Part shown: positions 26,401-36,809 of the stretch, in pieces
How the letters are laid out: every line of letters starts with the position of its first letter
Numbering within the stretch: position 1 is the stretch's first letter
NCBI GenBank assembly: GCA_015657535.1
Contig: JADHZB010000351.1
Coordinates: 1-64,000 of the forward strand
Source of the DNA: Nephromyces sp. MM_2019
Taxonomy: Eukaryota; Apicomplexa; Aconoidasida; Nephromycida
Direction of reading: 5' to 3'
DNA length: 64,000 nucleotides
Made by a program: the position numbers and the translations under genes
Notes under the pieces: model-generated
What the model saw: the letters and a program-made list of their open reading frames with translations, nothing else
Database searches by the model: none
Told to the model about the DNA's origin: nothing

Positions 26401-27405
26401 ATGGGTGGTGGTGGCTATACATATGGCCCTAATCGATCCAAACCCTACACTGGAGTTGAACCAGAAGGTTGGAAATGGGGGGCCAAAACACCCCAGGGCT
26501 ATAGCCTTAATCACAACCAACATGGGGCTGTAGGATTTTGGCATATGATGACAAATTCACCCTGGGGACGTTTTTATGTATGCTTGTGTTGATTTTATAC
26601 TTTCTTAACTCATATTTAATTATTTATATACATATATATTTATATATATGTTGAAAAACTTTGTGATTATGTTTATATAATCTTACACCCTAATATACTT
26701 TTAGTAGAATAATGTCCAAAATTAAACTAAAATATATATCTCTTTATATTACTAGTTGTATGTGAACATTAATAAATTTAAATGATGACTATTGTCAATT
26801 CAAATATTTGAAAGCCAATATAAACAAACTTAATTTTACTTATAATCCTTTTTTTTCGATTGTTAACGATTTCTCAATTGTGAGCAAAGCATGAAACTAA
26901 AACAAACCCCTAATATACCACTATTTGTTGCATTTTGTTTTGAAAATGTAAATGAATTATGGGGATAAAATTAATATAAATTGCTAAACATATGTAATTA
27001 ACAAAATCATTTGATTTTTCAGTATTTAAAGAGAATGGCTATAAACTCTGGGAAATTATTTCTTGGTTTTTCAATTTGTTATTGGGTATTGGACCCTCTT
27101 CTAGCGGACGTGCGCGGTTTGGTATGTTGAAAATAATATAGATTTTATGTTTGCATTGTTTTAGACATTTAAGCACAAGTTACTTTTTTATGCATTAAAG
27201 CACTTTTATAATAAGTTACTAACTTATAATTCTAAGATATTGCAAGCAATCCTTTACCATAAATTAACACATAATCAAATACATATATTAATTACCCTGC
27301 ACTTTAGAATGATTATTTATTGTAAATTTTAAATGTTTAAAATTGTTAATTTTCAATTTCTCAAATTTTTAGGAAAAAAAGAAGAGAGAAGCTCTAAAGA
27401 ACTGA
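26401..27405 (+). CDS. Small single-TM protein, possibly a mitochondrial inner-membrane subunit
   Basis: Three phase-0 exons: 26401-26577, 27023-27121, 27373-27405 (102 residues). The N-terminal half is rich in Gly, Tyr, Trp and His (MGGGGYTYGPN, GWKWGAKTPQGY, HQ/HNQHGAVGFWHMM) and reads SPWGRFYYLKRM before a hydrophobic stretch LFLGFSICYWVLDPLLA, then a short charged tail EKKKREALKN. This size and architecture (short soluble head, one membrane span, charged tail) resembles accessory subunits of respiratory complexes or the ATP synthase, but I do not recognise the family. The exon-intron borders are clean (TAT/GTATGC; TTTTTCAG; TTG/GTATGT). An AC-rich stretch precedes the start. Confidence 0.75.
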
Positions 27406-28406
27406 ACAAATCAAAATATACTGAATATGTTAATTATATTTTGTTAAACTCATTATATTTTATATATATTAAACTATTTTAAAAACAATTCACTACTTAA
27501 CTTTTTACATAACTTGTAATTGGAATAAACGCTTTATATCTATTTTTCATTAATTTTGGAACCCTTTAATAACAAAACGTTTTATGTGATATACCTACAT
27601 ATCTTTAAAATGATCATTCAGTTTTTGAAATTTTCTTGATTTCTTTATCAACGAATGTATTGATTGATTCTTTATATGCTTATATGTTTAGAAGTACCAC
27701 AAATTCAATTCCTTTTAGAATTAATTATATTACTGATTCTAAAAAACTAATTGACTCTTATTTGATATTTCATTTATATAAAGTTCAGTATTAGGAACAA
27801 ATATCAATACTATTTTATTTCAAGGTTATATAAAACTTACCTTGAATTCAATATTAAGTTGATTTACGCAAGTCAAGTTGATTATTAGATATTATTAATT
27901 AGATTGAAGGTATTACTTTATATTAATTCAAACCTAATATAAATATATTTAAAATTTTTGGAGCTTGCATAGGATTTGATTATATTTAATAAAATTATAG
28001 AACCAACTATAGTCGCATTCAAGATAATTTATATTCTTATATTCGGTACTTAACATATGATATGATTAAATAGCAATAGAACGTGCGACATACAAAGTTC
28101 TGAAGTTATACATAATTCTATGAAGTACACTTTTTTTTAAAGATCCTATAAAAGGTGTGTAAAGTGCGAAACAATAATTTTCCAAATGCTAAACAAACTA
28201 GGCTACTTCTTACTGTAACTCCATATCTAGAAAATCAAAGAATATATGTGTTCCAGAGGATTTTGTAATATATATTTAAAGCTATCAAATTTTTTGTCCC
28301 CATATATATTCTTACTTTCAAAACAAAACATTATTTATAGCCCCATAAAATATCTTTAATAAATTTTGAAATTTAAGTAGTTCTTTTTTTACCCGTAAAT
28401 ATAAAA
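27406..28406. other. AT-rich intergenic region
   Basis: About 1 kb between two plus-strand genes. AT-rich with no feature recognised. Confidence 0.7.
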
Positions 28407-29327
28407 ATGGATAAATCAATTTCACCACCCAATGGTACTACCACTGTTGATAAATTATACCATTATTTAACACATTTCTGTAATAGCCCTCAAGTTTTTA
28501 AAAAACTTAACCCTAATCCCTCTGAAGGTATAATATATCAAATTAGACCAGCAATGAAAAACTTACAAGATGCACAGACACTCTATGATTTAGTAGTAGA
28601 GCTCGCAATATATGAAAAAATGGCAGACCAAGTCAAATTAACTATGCAAGATATGTATAATAATATTATTAATCCAACTGCTCCCCTCTTTTACTTAATT
28701 GCTGAAGCTATCGAAACTAAGGATTCTCAAACTAGTATAAAGGTAATACATATTTTATGTAAAATCAATATGATATGCAATTTAATCTATTATATAGAGT
28801 GGGGATAGCTTGTTATAAGATTTTTATACAAATTTTCTGACAATTTATATACAGCATTAATTATTTATAAAATATAGGAATTTAACGAATTTAATAGTTT
28901 AATAACATGTTATGAATAATAATATGGCACTCTCGATTACACGTTGTGTATATATTCACTATATTCTACAAGTCTTTGGAAGTAATAAGTTGATTATTTT
29001 TACTTATTAATCGTTCTTCAGTCCGTTGGCTATTCAATTGGGTACTTAGGTTACTCAACCTGGAGATCATTTTATTTGTATGTAGAAGATATATATGTTA
29101 CTGAAAAGTATCGTGGAAAAAAGATAGGTCTTAGTTTTATCTATTTGAATATGATAGCAGCACATCATTCAGGCATTCCATTCCTCAGATGGCAGGTTAT
29201 CGATTGGAATACTCCATCTATTGAATTTTATAAAAGCCTGGGATCTGAAATTGATACTGTGTGGTATAATTGTAATTTTTATAACAATAATTTCCAGAAG
29301 TTTTTAGATTCGTATGAAAGTGATTGA
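28407..29327 (+). CDS. GNAT acetyltransferase, spermidine/spermine N1-acetyltransferase-like
   Basis: Two phase-0 exons: 28407-28742 and 29022-29327 (213 residues). After a 45-residue extension, residues from IYQIRPAMKN align with the SSAT fold: YDLVVELAIYEKMADQVKLT, FYLIAEA, then in exon 2 GYLGYSTW, YVEDIYVTEKYRGKKIGLSF (acetyl-CoA pyrophosphate loop R-G-K-K-I-G), FLRWQVIDWNTPSIEFYKSLG. The WNTPSIEFY and ELAIYE signatures are typical of the SSAT/thialysine-acetyltransferase group, which acetylates polyamines or related amines with acetyl-CoA in the cytosol. The stop lies about 175 bases from the converging RFC gene. Substrate (polyamine versus thialysine) cannot be decided from sequence reading. 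Confidence 0.9.
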
Positions 29328-29502
29328 ATTTTTTTCATAGGGTTTTAGCCTCACTGTAACAATTTCTTAATATCTTTTCAATTTAAAAAAAAAAATATAT
29401 ATATTTATATATCAGTTGCAATTTTGCAACTTTATAAGTTATTTTGTTTTTATAAATTATACAATTTAGATATACTTTTCAATTTCAATTCATTCATACT
29501 TA

Positions 29503-31530
29503 TTATTGTTTAAGTATCTTGAACAAATTGACACAAAAAGCCATAAGTTGGAGATTTTCACCCGCGCCTGGATATTTTCATATAGTGATGATAATATTAC
29601 TCTGAAAATTAAAAGTTTAAACAAAGCACCTTGATTTAAAGCAAAATCTTTATGTGAGAGATCCAAACATATCTCAGCCTTTTTAACATCGTTAATATTC
29701 ATCCTCACAATATATGAGCAAAGCTGAAGGAACCAAAAATTAAATTTCTTAGCTCAATTATACTGAAAACTAATTGCATACTTCTCTCAAGATAACAGAA
29801 ACGTCCCATCCATCTGATCCCACCTCGGTTACAGCATGATTTACCTTTATATTCAACAATAGTGTATAAAATAATACTAAATTTTTGAGAAAATTATATT
29901 TTCTTTTACACATACCGAATTTAAGCTCTGGCAGCATGCGGCTACTAATTTTTCGATTACACTGTCTGGTGGATGCTTCATAATTAATTTAGTACAAATG
30001 TCGCCCATGATTTTATTCGAAACATTGATTTACTTACCCCGGCTACTTCATAAACTACTGCTGGACTTATGCTTGAAAACAATTTGTGTGCTGTCTGATA
30101 AGTATAAGAAAGTTATAATTTCGAAAGCTTGAGGAAAAAATCTATCATTAAATATTGGGGTAAATAAACAACGTTTTAGAATAGATTTTATGAACTAATA
30201 AGCTACATAAAGTTACCTGCAGCAAGGTCACACCTCGTCTGAGGTCACCTTGTGATACCTTAATAATTGCATCTAATGCCTTATCAAGGAAAGAAAAATG
30301 TAATTTCATGAATATGGGAAACAGAGTTTTATATATTTCTTTCTAACATCATTTTCGCATGATAACCCGACTTCTTGACATATGAAAGAAAGTCTTCCTC
30401 TTTGTCCCTCAGGTGTAATCTATAATTAGGTGTAGTTAAGAGAAAGTGTATTTAGTGTTCATATGTACAGCTTATATAACATTTGTAATATTTCTTATGC
30501 TATAAAAAAATATTGTACAATTAAGTTATATATTAATTACTGGTTGAAATCTATAGCAGGAACAACGACTGAAAAGAGGATCTATGATTCTAGGGAAAGT
30601 ATATAAAGTTATTATGAATTTAGATTTTAATAAGCTTCTTTCAATGTGCTATTACTTGTGTATATAATTACAGATTATAACAAAACGGGTAGATTTTGAG
30701 TAAATTTCAATAATTCGTCTCAAAGCAGATTGGGCATCAGTTGTTATCATATCTGCTTCATCGAGGATAATCATCTTCCAGCTTGGCATTTCCCTGTGTT
30801 TTGGAATAGAGAGTACGATGAAGTCGTGTAATATAATAGCTCTAGTTATGTCTCTAATTGAGATTGATTTCCACCTTCCAGTTTCCGGGTTCATTTTCCC
30901 TTTAGGAGTGCTAGTTCTTGCATACATCTTAATTCGATCTCGCACAAATCCAATTCCTACACGATAATTTTTCTTATAAAATGATGTGAACTATTTAGTG
31001 ATTAAAATTGTAACCTCTATTATCTGAAGCATTGACTTCAAGCACTCGTGTCTTAACGTCATCCTTTCTGATTAGTGTGTTTGGGATATGAAAAAAATAT
31101 AGATTCTTATTGGGTGTAAATCCCCTCTATAAGTCTCTTAAAAGATCTTAATCTAATTTCTTACCCGAACAATTCATGTGCCAAGGCGAGTGCTGCTGAT
31201 GTTTTGCCTGTCCCAGGTGGTCCATAAAATAAGAGATGTGGCATCTAAGTAATTAGTTTTACATACTAGTTGAAAAAAGCAAAAGCGACAAGAAATAATA
31301 AATAAACTTCAACCCACATTAGAATCAACAAGTACTGAGTTGAGCATCTTCACAACTTCAGTTTGATGGACTACTTCATTGACTCGCTTAGGACGACTGA
31401 ACGATTCATTATTGAAATTTTATTAAGTTAAATAGTGAGAGACATTTGTGTATGGAATGTTTGTAATTTAAGCTTACTATTTTTCCATCCAAGGTATTCG
31501 ATCCTCTGTGTGGTGATTTTCAGTTGTCAT
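29503..31530 (-). CDS. Replication factor C small subunit (yeast Rfc2 / human RFC4 type)
   Basis: Minus-strand exons in phase: 31530-31478, 31396-31318, 31244-31165, 31067-31015, 30956-30875, 30793-30656, 30589-30541, 30419-30348, 30279-30217, 30094-30038, 29975-29916, 29844-29782, 29723-29630, 29567-29503 (335 residues). AAA+ clamp-loader marks: [12 protein letters not shown], Walker [25 protein letters not shown], Walker B MIILDEAD, sensor 1 with ICNY, the SRC motif in [11 protein letters not shown], sensor 2 [12 protein letters not shown], and a C-terminal collar ending [19 protein letters not shown]. It loads PCNA on primed DNA as part of the heteropentamer. Nucleotides 30874-30794 (81 nt, no stop, GT...AG) look like an unspliced-in-frame intron: removing them restores the family's usual spacing before the Walker B motif. 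Retaining them would give 362 residues. Confidence 0.93.
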
Positions 31531-32125
31531 TGTTAGTATAATAATTTTATGAAAGTTTCTGAAAAAATAATTTTATAGTAGTTTAAAAAGTGAAATGTAG
31601 TTGCTAAGGCTTTTTTTTGTACAATGGGTATTCAAGTGTCGTCAAGTAATTATATAATACATTTTAAACTGTTGTAGCGTAATATTCTGGATCTCAATTA
31701 TCTTATGCTATAGGATTCAAGCTTCTAAACAAAAAATTTCTAATCTAAATTTTATGCTTTTTAATTTTATTGAAGATTTCTTTAGTTTATGATTGGTCAT
31801 ATAACATTCCTTGCCTAGCTATATACATATTCTTTTAGAAGATTTGATGTAGGCAATTGTTGCTCTACCTTCTGCATATTCAGTCAATTTCTAAGAAAAT
31901 TATTTTAACCTGAAATTCCTACTAGCTATTTTCAATCTTCAGATAATGTTATTATGGCCCTGATTCACATTAATGCTGAACGTTTTGAGTTTTATATTGT
32001 GAAATTTTGTTGATTTATATTTTTTTAAAATACATATCTAGTTAAAAAATCTAAGATATTGTAGGTTTTTTATTTTAATTACGTAAAATAATTGTAATAA
32101 TTAATTAATACAGGCTATGTTTAGG
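31531..32125. other. Intergenic spacer between two minus-strand genes
   Basis: About 600 AT-rich bases containing the presumptive RFC promoter and the 3' region of the RRP36-like gene. Nothing else seen. Confidence 0.65.
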
Positions 32126-32929
32126 TTAAGATGTTCCCGTGACTGGTTTACGAGAAGGGATACGACTGTATAATCGATCCTTTCTTGATTCTTTCTGAAC
32201 TTTTCGCTTTTCACTAAGGTCCTTCTTTCGTTTGGATTTGTTTTCCAAGAGTTTCTTTTTCAGATAAGAATTTGCCATATGAAAAGGATTCTTGATTCCT
32301 TTTGAAATTTTTTCACGTTCTTCTGACATTAGGTTCTTTTTCAAATTAAATAATTTTGTTTTTGATCTTCTTAAGGTGTCTTGAGACTCTAATTTCCTTA
32401 GATTTATTAGAGCTTCATCTTTTTCGCCTATCGATAACTTAATGCGCTTCGCTGAAATAATTTTGTCATAATTTTCAAGGTTCATATCGTTCAAGTCGAG
32501 ATTGACTGGTTTTTTGCCTGTCTTGACTACTTCTTTAAGTAGAGCCTTTTCTTTTTGACGAAGCTCGTCTATGAAATCATAACTTGTGGAAGCTAATTGT
32601 TCATTTAGTGAGCCAGAAAGATCGCTAAATCGAGGGTCACGTGCTTGATTCCTAAGTGAAGTCTTTTTTTTCTTTCCATATGCTGCTTCACAGCTTTGAG
32701 GTTTCTTGGATGAAACCTGAACTGGTGCTTTATTTTTTTTTTTAGATGATTTGGCTGGCTTTAACTCAATTGTTGATGTTGTTTTCTTTGGTATAGATGT
32801 TTGTAGATTTAGGGGGGCCTTTGTTTGTTTTCTGTTGTGTTTCGATAAATTAGTCTGATGGTGTATATTCTTAAGCTCCTGAAGTGATAATGACTGCCAA
32901 TTCACATCGGCAGGGTTTTCAATAGTCAT
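32126..32929 (-). CDS. RRP36-like rRNA biogenesis protein
   Basis: Intronless 267-residue, very lysine-rich ORF. The central RDPRFSDLSGSLN followed by YDFIDELRQKE matches the RRP36 family core (RDPRF..L.G..n...Y.F), and the C-terminal part (GIKNPFHMANSYLKKKLLENK, then basic helices and SRIPSRK) matches the family's conserved GkkPyyLkk region in position and chemistry. RRP36 is a nucleolar component of the small-subunit processome needed for early pre-rRNA cleavages. The N-terminal about 95 residues are low-complexity with Lys runs. Start ATG at 32929; a stop-free upstream extension was not seen. Confidence 0.85.
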   Translation of the reverse strand: MTIENPADVNWQSLSLQELKNIHHQTNLSKHNRKQTKAPLNLQTSIPKKTTSTIELKPAKSSKKKNKAPVQVSSKKPQSCEAAYGKKKKTSLRNQARDPRFSDLSGSLNEQLASTSYDFIDELRQKEKALLKEVVKTGKKPVNLDLNDMNLENYDKIISAKRIKLSIGEKDEALINLRKLESQDTLRRSKTKLFNLKKNLMSEEREKISKGIKNPFHMANSYLKKKLLENKSKRKKDLSEKRKVQKESRKDRLYSRIPSRKPVTGTS

Positions 32930-34084
32930 TTTTACGTACTTTATACTATTATTAAAATTAATAAATAGGTCATTTAAAAAGTTGTCAAAAAGATAATAAG
33001 TCCATAATAATTAATAAAAAAGAAGCTTAAAAAAGTACGAAAAGCTAATACCTCATCTTCGATAAAATACTATGTATTTTGTATTTCAAATAACTAGTTC
33101 TGATACTCGGATTTATTATCACATCTCGTTCGATTCGGTTAGTTTAGATATAGCATAGGATGTTAAAACCAAAATTATAGGAGTTCTATTAGATTATTAC
33201 ATTCTTAAATATCGTGTTACTCAAATTTTTTAAGTCAGAGCAAATTAATGAAAAATCAATTTGTTTCGGGCTGAAATTAATGTTTTTATTTTCAATCATA
33301 CTTTCAAATGTAATATAATAGCGTTTCAACTTTCAAATGTTAGAGATTAATATAAGACCTTTTTTGTGGAAAAAGTCTAAAAGTTATTTAGATATTCTTA
33401 CTATTTTATGTATATTTAAAACTTGGTATAGTTTTATATGAACAAATTTAAGCTTTTAAAATTGAATTTTGAGAATTAATGTGGTTTTTCTTCTTACTAA
33501 AATTTTTGAAGTGCTTTTAGATTATTATTCTATTTGTTTATTCTTGGGGTGATTGAGTAATCGGAATTACTTTTGAATGCTTGAAATTATTTAGGAATAG
33601 TGTGAACAGAGTAGAAGCAAAAACTTTATTAAAGTTTAATGGCTCTCATAGTTAAATGGGCTGTGCCTCACTTTTAGAACCTAACAAATACGCAAATAAG
33701 TTTATAATCTTTGTTATGATTTTTTTTTAATTAAAAGATACTATGAAAATAACATTAGTAAAAAATAAAAACACACATAACCAAACCACTTAAAAGCAAA
33801 GATCTCATAAATTCCATACATATTAATTTCAAATCATATAATTTATTAACGCCTCTTAAACATATTAAATAACAATGTAAAATTTTATTTTAATAAATAT
33901 ATTGACCCATTACTAGATTAGAAATAAAATATAAATTGGGATAAAATCAAATTACTTTTAAAAAAATTTATGCTTCATCTTTCGCAACAATTCAGCATCT
34001 CCAAATTTTTTACCACTAAACTTTTAGAAAACCCACAAAATTTGTAAAGAATACACATGATTTATATAAAAATCTCTAATAACA
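32930..34084. other. AT-rich intergenic region
   Basis: About 1.15 kb between divergent genes (RRP36-like, minus; CX9C protein, plus). No open frame or repeat of note; likely holds both promoters. Confidence 0.65.
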
Positions 34085-34953
34085 ATGCCTCCAATAAAGT
34101 CTGACAATTTCAGCTTAAATTGCCGTGAAGAATTAAATGGCCATATTGCATGTGTCAAGTTATTTCTTGAAGACCACGTCAAGTACGGCACCGATTATTC
34201 TCCCGGGAGCGGTGGCCCCAATGATCATTGTGCGCCCACAAGGGACTTGTATATTGTAATAAAAAAATAAATAAAATATCTCTACATAAAGAGTGCTGTT
34301 TCCTATTCGACATAAAATAGTTTTTTAAGTTATTTTTGTAACATGAGAACATCAAAATAAACACTCGTGAATCTCTCTTGTAATCTTAAATATATTTTTC
34401 TCTTAAAATTTCAGAGGTGTATGAAAAATCGGCGCGAGAATCCTATCGCCTTTGCAAGCTCAGCTGTGAACATGGCATATGCCGAAGTATATATTTATAT
34501 ATAAGACATAATAATCCTTTTGATCAACTTGAATATTTTTATTTTTAAAATTTGATTTATATAATCTTTCAGGGGCCTAAAGTCTGTGAAATGGAATTAG
34601 CAATGCATGGTAATTGTGTTGGTCTCCAACTTGAAAAAACACAAAAACTTGGTGAAAAATATTGGACCCAAGGAGGTGAAGACAAATGTAAATCGACGAG
34701 AAACAATTACGAGGTAGATAGAACGAGCTTGTAGATTGTCTTTATTTTGCCACACATTACACTACCTAATTTCAAATTGCTAATTTCATACTAATAACAT
34801 AAATGCTACATCAATTCTTTTAAAACCCATTCCAAAAATTCAAATACGAAAAGTGATTCCTAATTCTAAATTATTTTAAGTATTTAGCTTAATTTTTTTT
34901 TTTTTCTTCAGCGATGCATGCGTTTGACAAAAGAATCAGGCCAAACTTTTTGA
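34085..34953 (+). CDS. Quadruple CX9C (double CHCH) mitochondrial intermembrane-space protein, NDUFA8-like architecture
   Basis: Four phase-0 exons: 34085-34255, 34415-34486, 34573-34713, 34912-34953 (141 residues). Splicing yields exactly four Cys-X9-Cys pairs: C13-C23 (CREELNGHIAC), C49-C59 (CAPTRDLYIRC, split across exon 1/2), C86-C96 (CEMELAMHGNC) and C120-C130 (CKSTRNNYERC, split across exon 3/4). That two pairs are completed only by splicing strongly supports the model. Twin-CX9C helical hairpins are oxidatively folded by Mia40 in the mitochondrial intermembrane space. Two such hairpins in one short protein is the arrangement of the complex I subunit NDUFA8, but other respiratory-chain assembly factors can look similar, so identity is not proven. 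Confidence 0.85.
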
Positions 34954-35558
34954 ATAAAAATTGAAAAGGAAGCTCAGTTCTAAATAAGAATTGACTTCCT
35001 AAGCAATTACTATCTAAAACTTTTCTATCACATCTAAAATTTAATGATTAATTAGCTACACTCTTTTTATAACACTTTTCACGAGATAACTTCAAATTTA
35101 GTAAAAAACACTTAATTATCTATCTTAATTATTCTCAAATTTAGTTAAACAATGATAAATTTACATTATTTAGTTTTTTGCCCCACTTATAAAAAGCTAC
35201 TTTAAACTTGGATGAAGTAAAATAATAATTTTCACCTTTTTTAAAAAATTCTCCTACTTTAATGTTGGAACTGCACATTTTAGTATCATATTATATCTAT
35301 AAGTTATATATCATAGGTCTATTTACTGCTTAAACAAACAGAACACATGTACTCGATGTAATGAGTTGACACTCAATTCATTAATTCGACAATTTATTAC
35401 GATTTTAAGAGCTCTTAAACTTAAAAAAAACTATAAAATAATATTAAATTCTTTAGGTGAAAAATATAACTCTTCTGATCTATCTTTTTACTAAGCATTT
35501 TAATATGCTTTGTTGAATCATCATATTTGCAAGAAGTTTCTATCACTTAATTATTTAG
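34954..35558. other. AT-rich convergent intergenic region
   Basis: About 600 bases between the converging CX9C gene and the small lipidated-protein gene. Nothing recognised. Confidence 0.65.
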
Positions 35559-35888
35559 TTAGTCCAGCATTTGTCGTTTTTCTCCTGGCATCTTAAACTT
35601 CAAATGTTTCTCTGGGTCAATCTCGATTTCTTTACCAAATGGTATATTGAAGCTTATTGAATATTCAAAGCCAGGCTCTAGTCCTGAAAATTTGAAGTGG
35701 TGATTGGTATTAGGTATAAACAACTGAGTTAATTTCTCTGGTTTTGAGTCTTTATCATCTTCCGATTTAAGGGTACATGTGACCTTCGTATTATTGTTAA
35801 CTTGAACCCAAACTTGAGCCATGTAAGGTGGAACAAAGGTAACTTTTGGTGGCTCGATTATAAAAATTTTAGATTCGCTACACCCCAT
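35559..35888 (-). CDS. Small putatively myristoylated protein, fibronectin-III-like
   Basis: Intronless 109-residue ORF. The N-terminus MGCSESK fits N-myristoylation at Gly2 with Cys3 as a palmitoylation site, which would anchor the protein to a membrane. The body (VTFVPPYMAQVWVQV, then TCTLKSED, and HHFKFSGLEPGFEYSISFNI) is beta-rich, and the LEPGFEYSISF segment resembles the penultimate strand/loop of fibronectin type III folds (L.PGt.Y.v.v). No enzyme motif is visible. I do not recognise the family; the call rests on the lipidation motif and the beta pattern only. Confidence 0.65.
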   Translation of the reverse strand: MGCSESKIFIIEPPKVTFVPPYMAQVWVQVNNNTKVTCTLKSEDDKDSKPEKLTQLFIPNTNHHFKFSGLEPGFEYSISFNIPFGKEIEIDPEKHLKFKMPGEKRQMLD

Positions 35889-36809
35889 ATTTAATTAAAG
35901 AATAATGATTACTTGTTATAATTTTGAGGTTTACGATAGTGATACCAGGATAAAAAGTATTTGTATCAATTATAGTTAATTTGTTTTAAGAATTTTAAAA
36001 ATTGTGTTTGGTTGGATTGATCAAATACTGTAGATTATTTGCCTAAAATGTTCTGAAAAGAAAGTTGATATTAGGCAAAATTGAAATTTATCTCTACAAA
36101 AATTATTATAGATATCTAACAATGTAGTAAATAATCAAAATTGCTTGAAAGCTATTCATAATTAAACAAAATTTTGTTTGAGTGCTTAGCATGTAGATGT
36201 TGAATTAATCTTTTTAAATGGTACCTGTACCTGGGTGGGCTATGTAATTATACACTACTTAGAGAGTGGTATGAATATTAATTATCCAAATTTAGTTAAT
36301 GGTTATATTCAGGGAGTAAAATTTGAATCTATTCAAAAAATATGTGATTTGTTTACTCCCGATCCTTCGCTTCACTCAAATAGTTCTTGTTTCGACAAAA
36401 AGATTCATATAAATTTATTAAATAATAGCGCAACAAAAAGATAATCCAAAAGCTAGGTTCTTGTATTTATAAAAGTCTAAATAATCAAAACTTGGTCATT
36501 TTAACGTAGTATACCAAGACAAATTCCATCAACTTTTTAAAACCATACTATCATAATTAGGATCAGAGCGGGTTTGTGCATATTTGATAGATAAAAAATA
36601 ATTAAGACCTTAGACTTGACCTTCACCTACTTGAGCTAACTGCCTAGCTGCGCTGTCTAGCTAACAATTGTATTAACTTAACACATGCACATTATAGAGT
36701 AGAACATATGACAAATGATACTAACTTGTTCACAGTTATTTTTGCTTTGTCCTTAAATTTTTTTTTAGAAAGCTCCACTTTTCTCTTAATCTTATGTAAA
36801 CCTTACAAA
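35889..36809. other. Intergenic region with one unexplained open frame
   Basis: About 900 bases between divergent genes. A plus-strand open frame spans 36190-36444 (about 85 codons, including NGTCTWVGYVIIHYLES and KICDLFTPDP) without its own convincing ATG; it could be a terminal exon or chance. A T-rich tract with AG at about 36758-36769 may be an intron acceptor in the MetAP2 5' UTR. Confidence 0.4.

Noticed and set aside
36708..36809. Upstream ATG at 36708 as MetAP2 start
   Set aside because: The added 34 residues are hydrophobic and unlike MetAP2, and a T-rich tract with AG suggests a 5' UTR intron; the ATG at 36810 gives the typical acidic/poly-Lys start.
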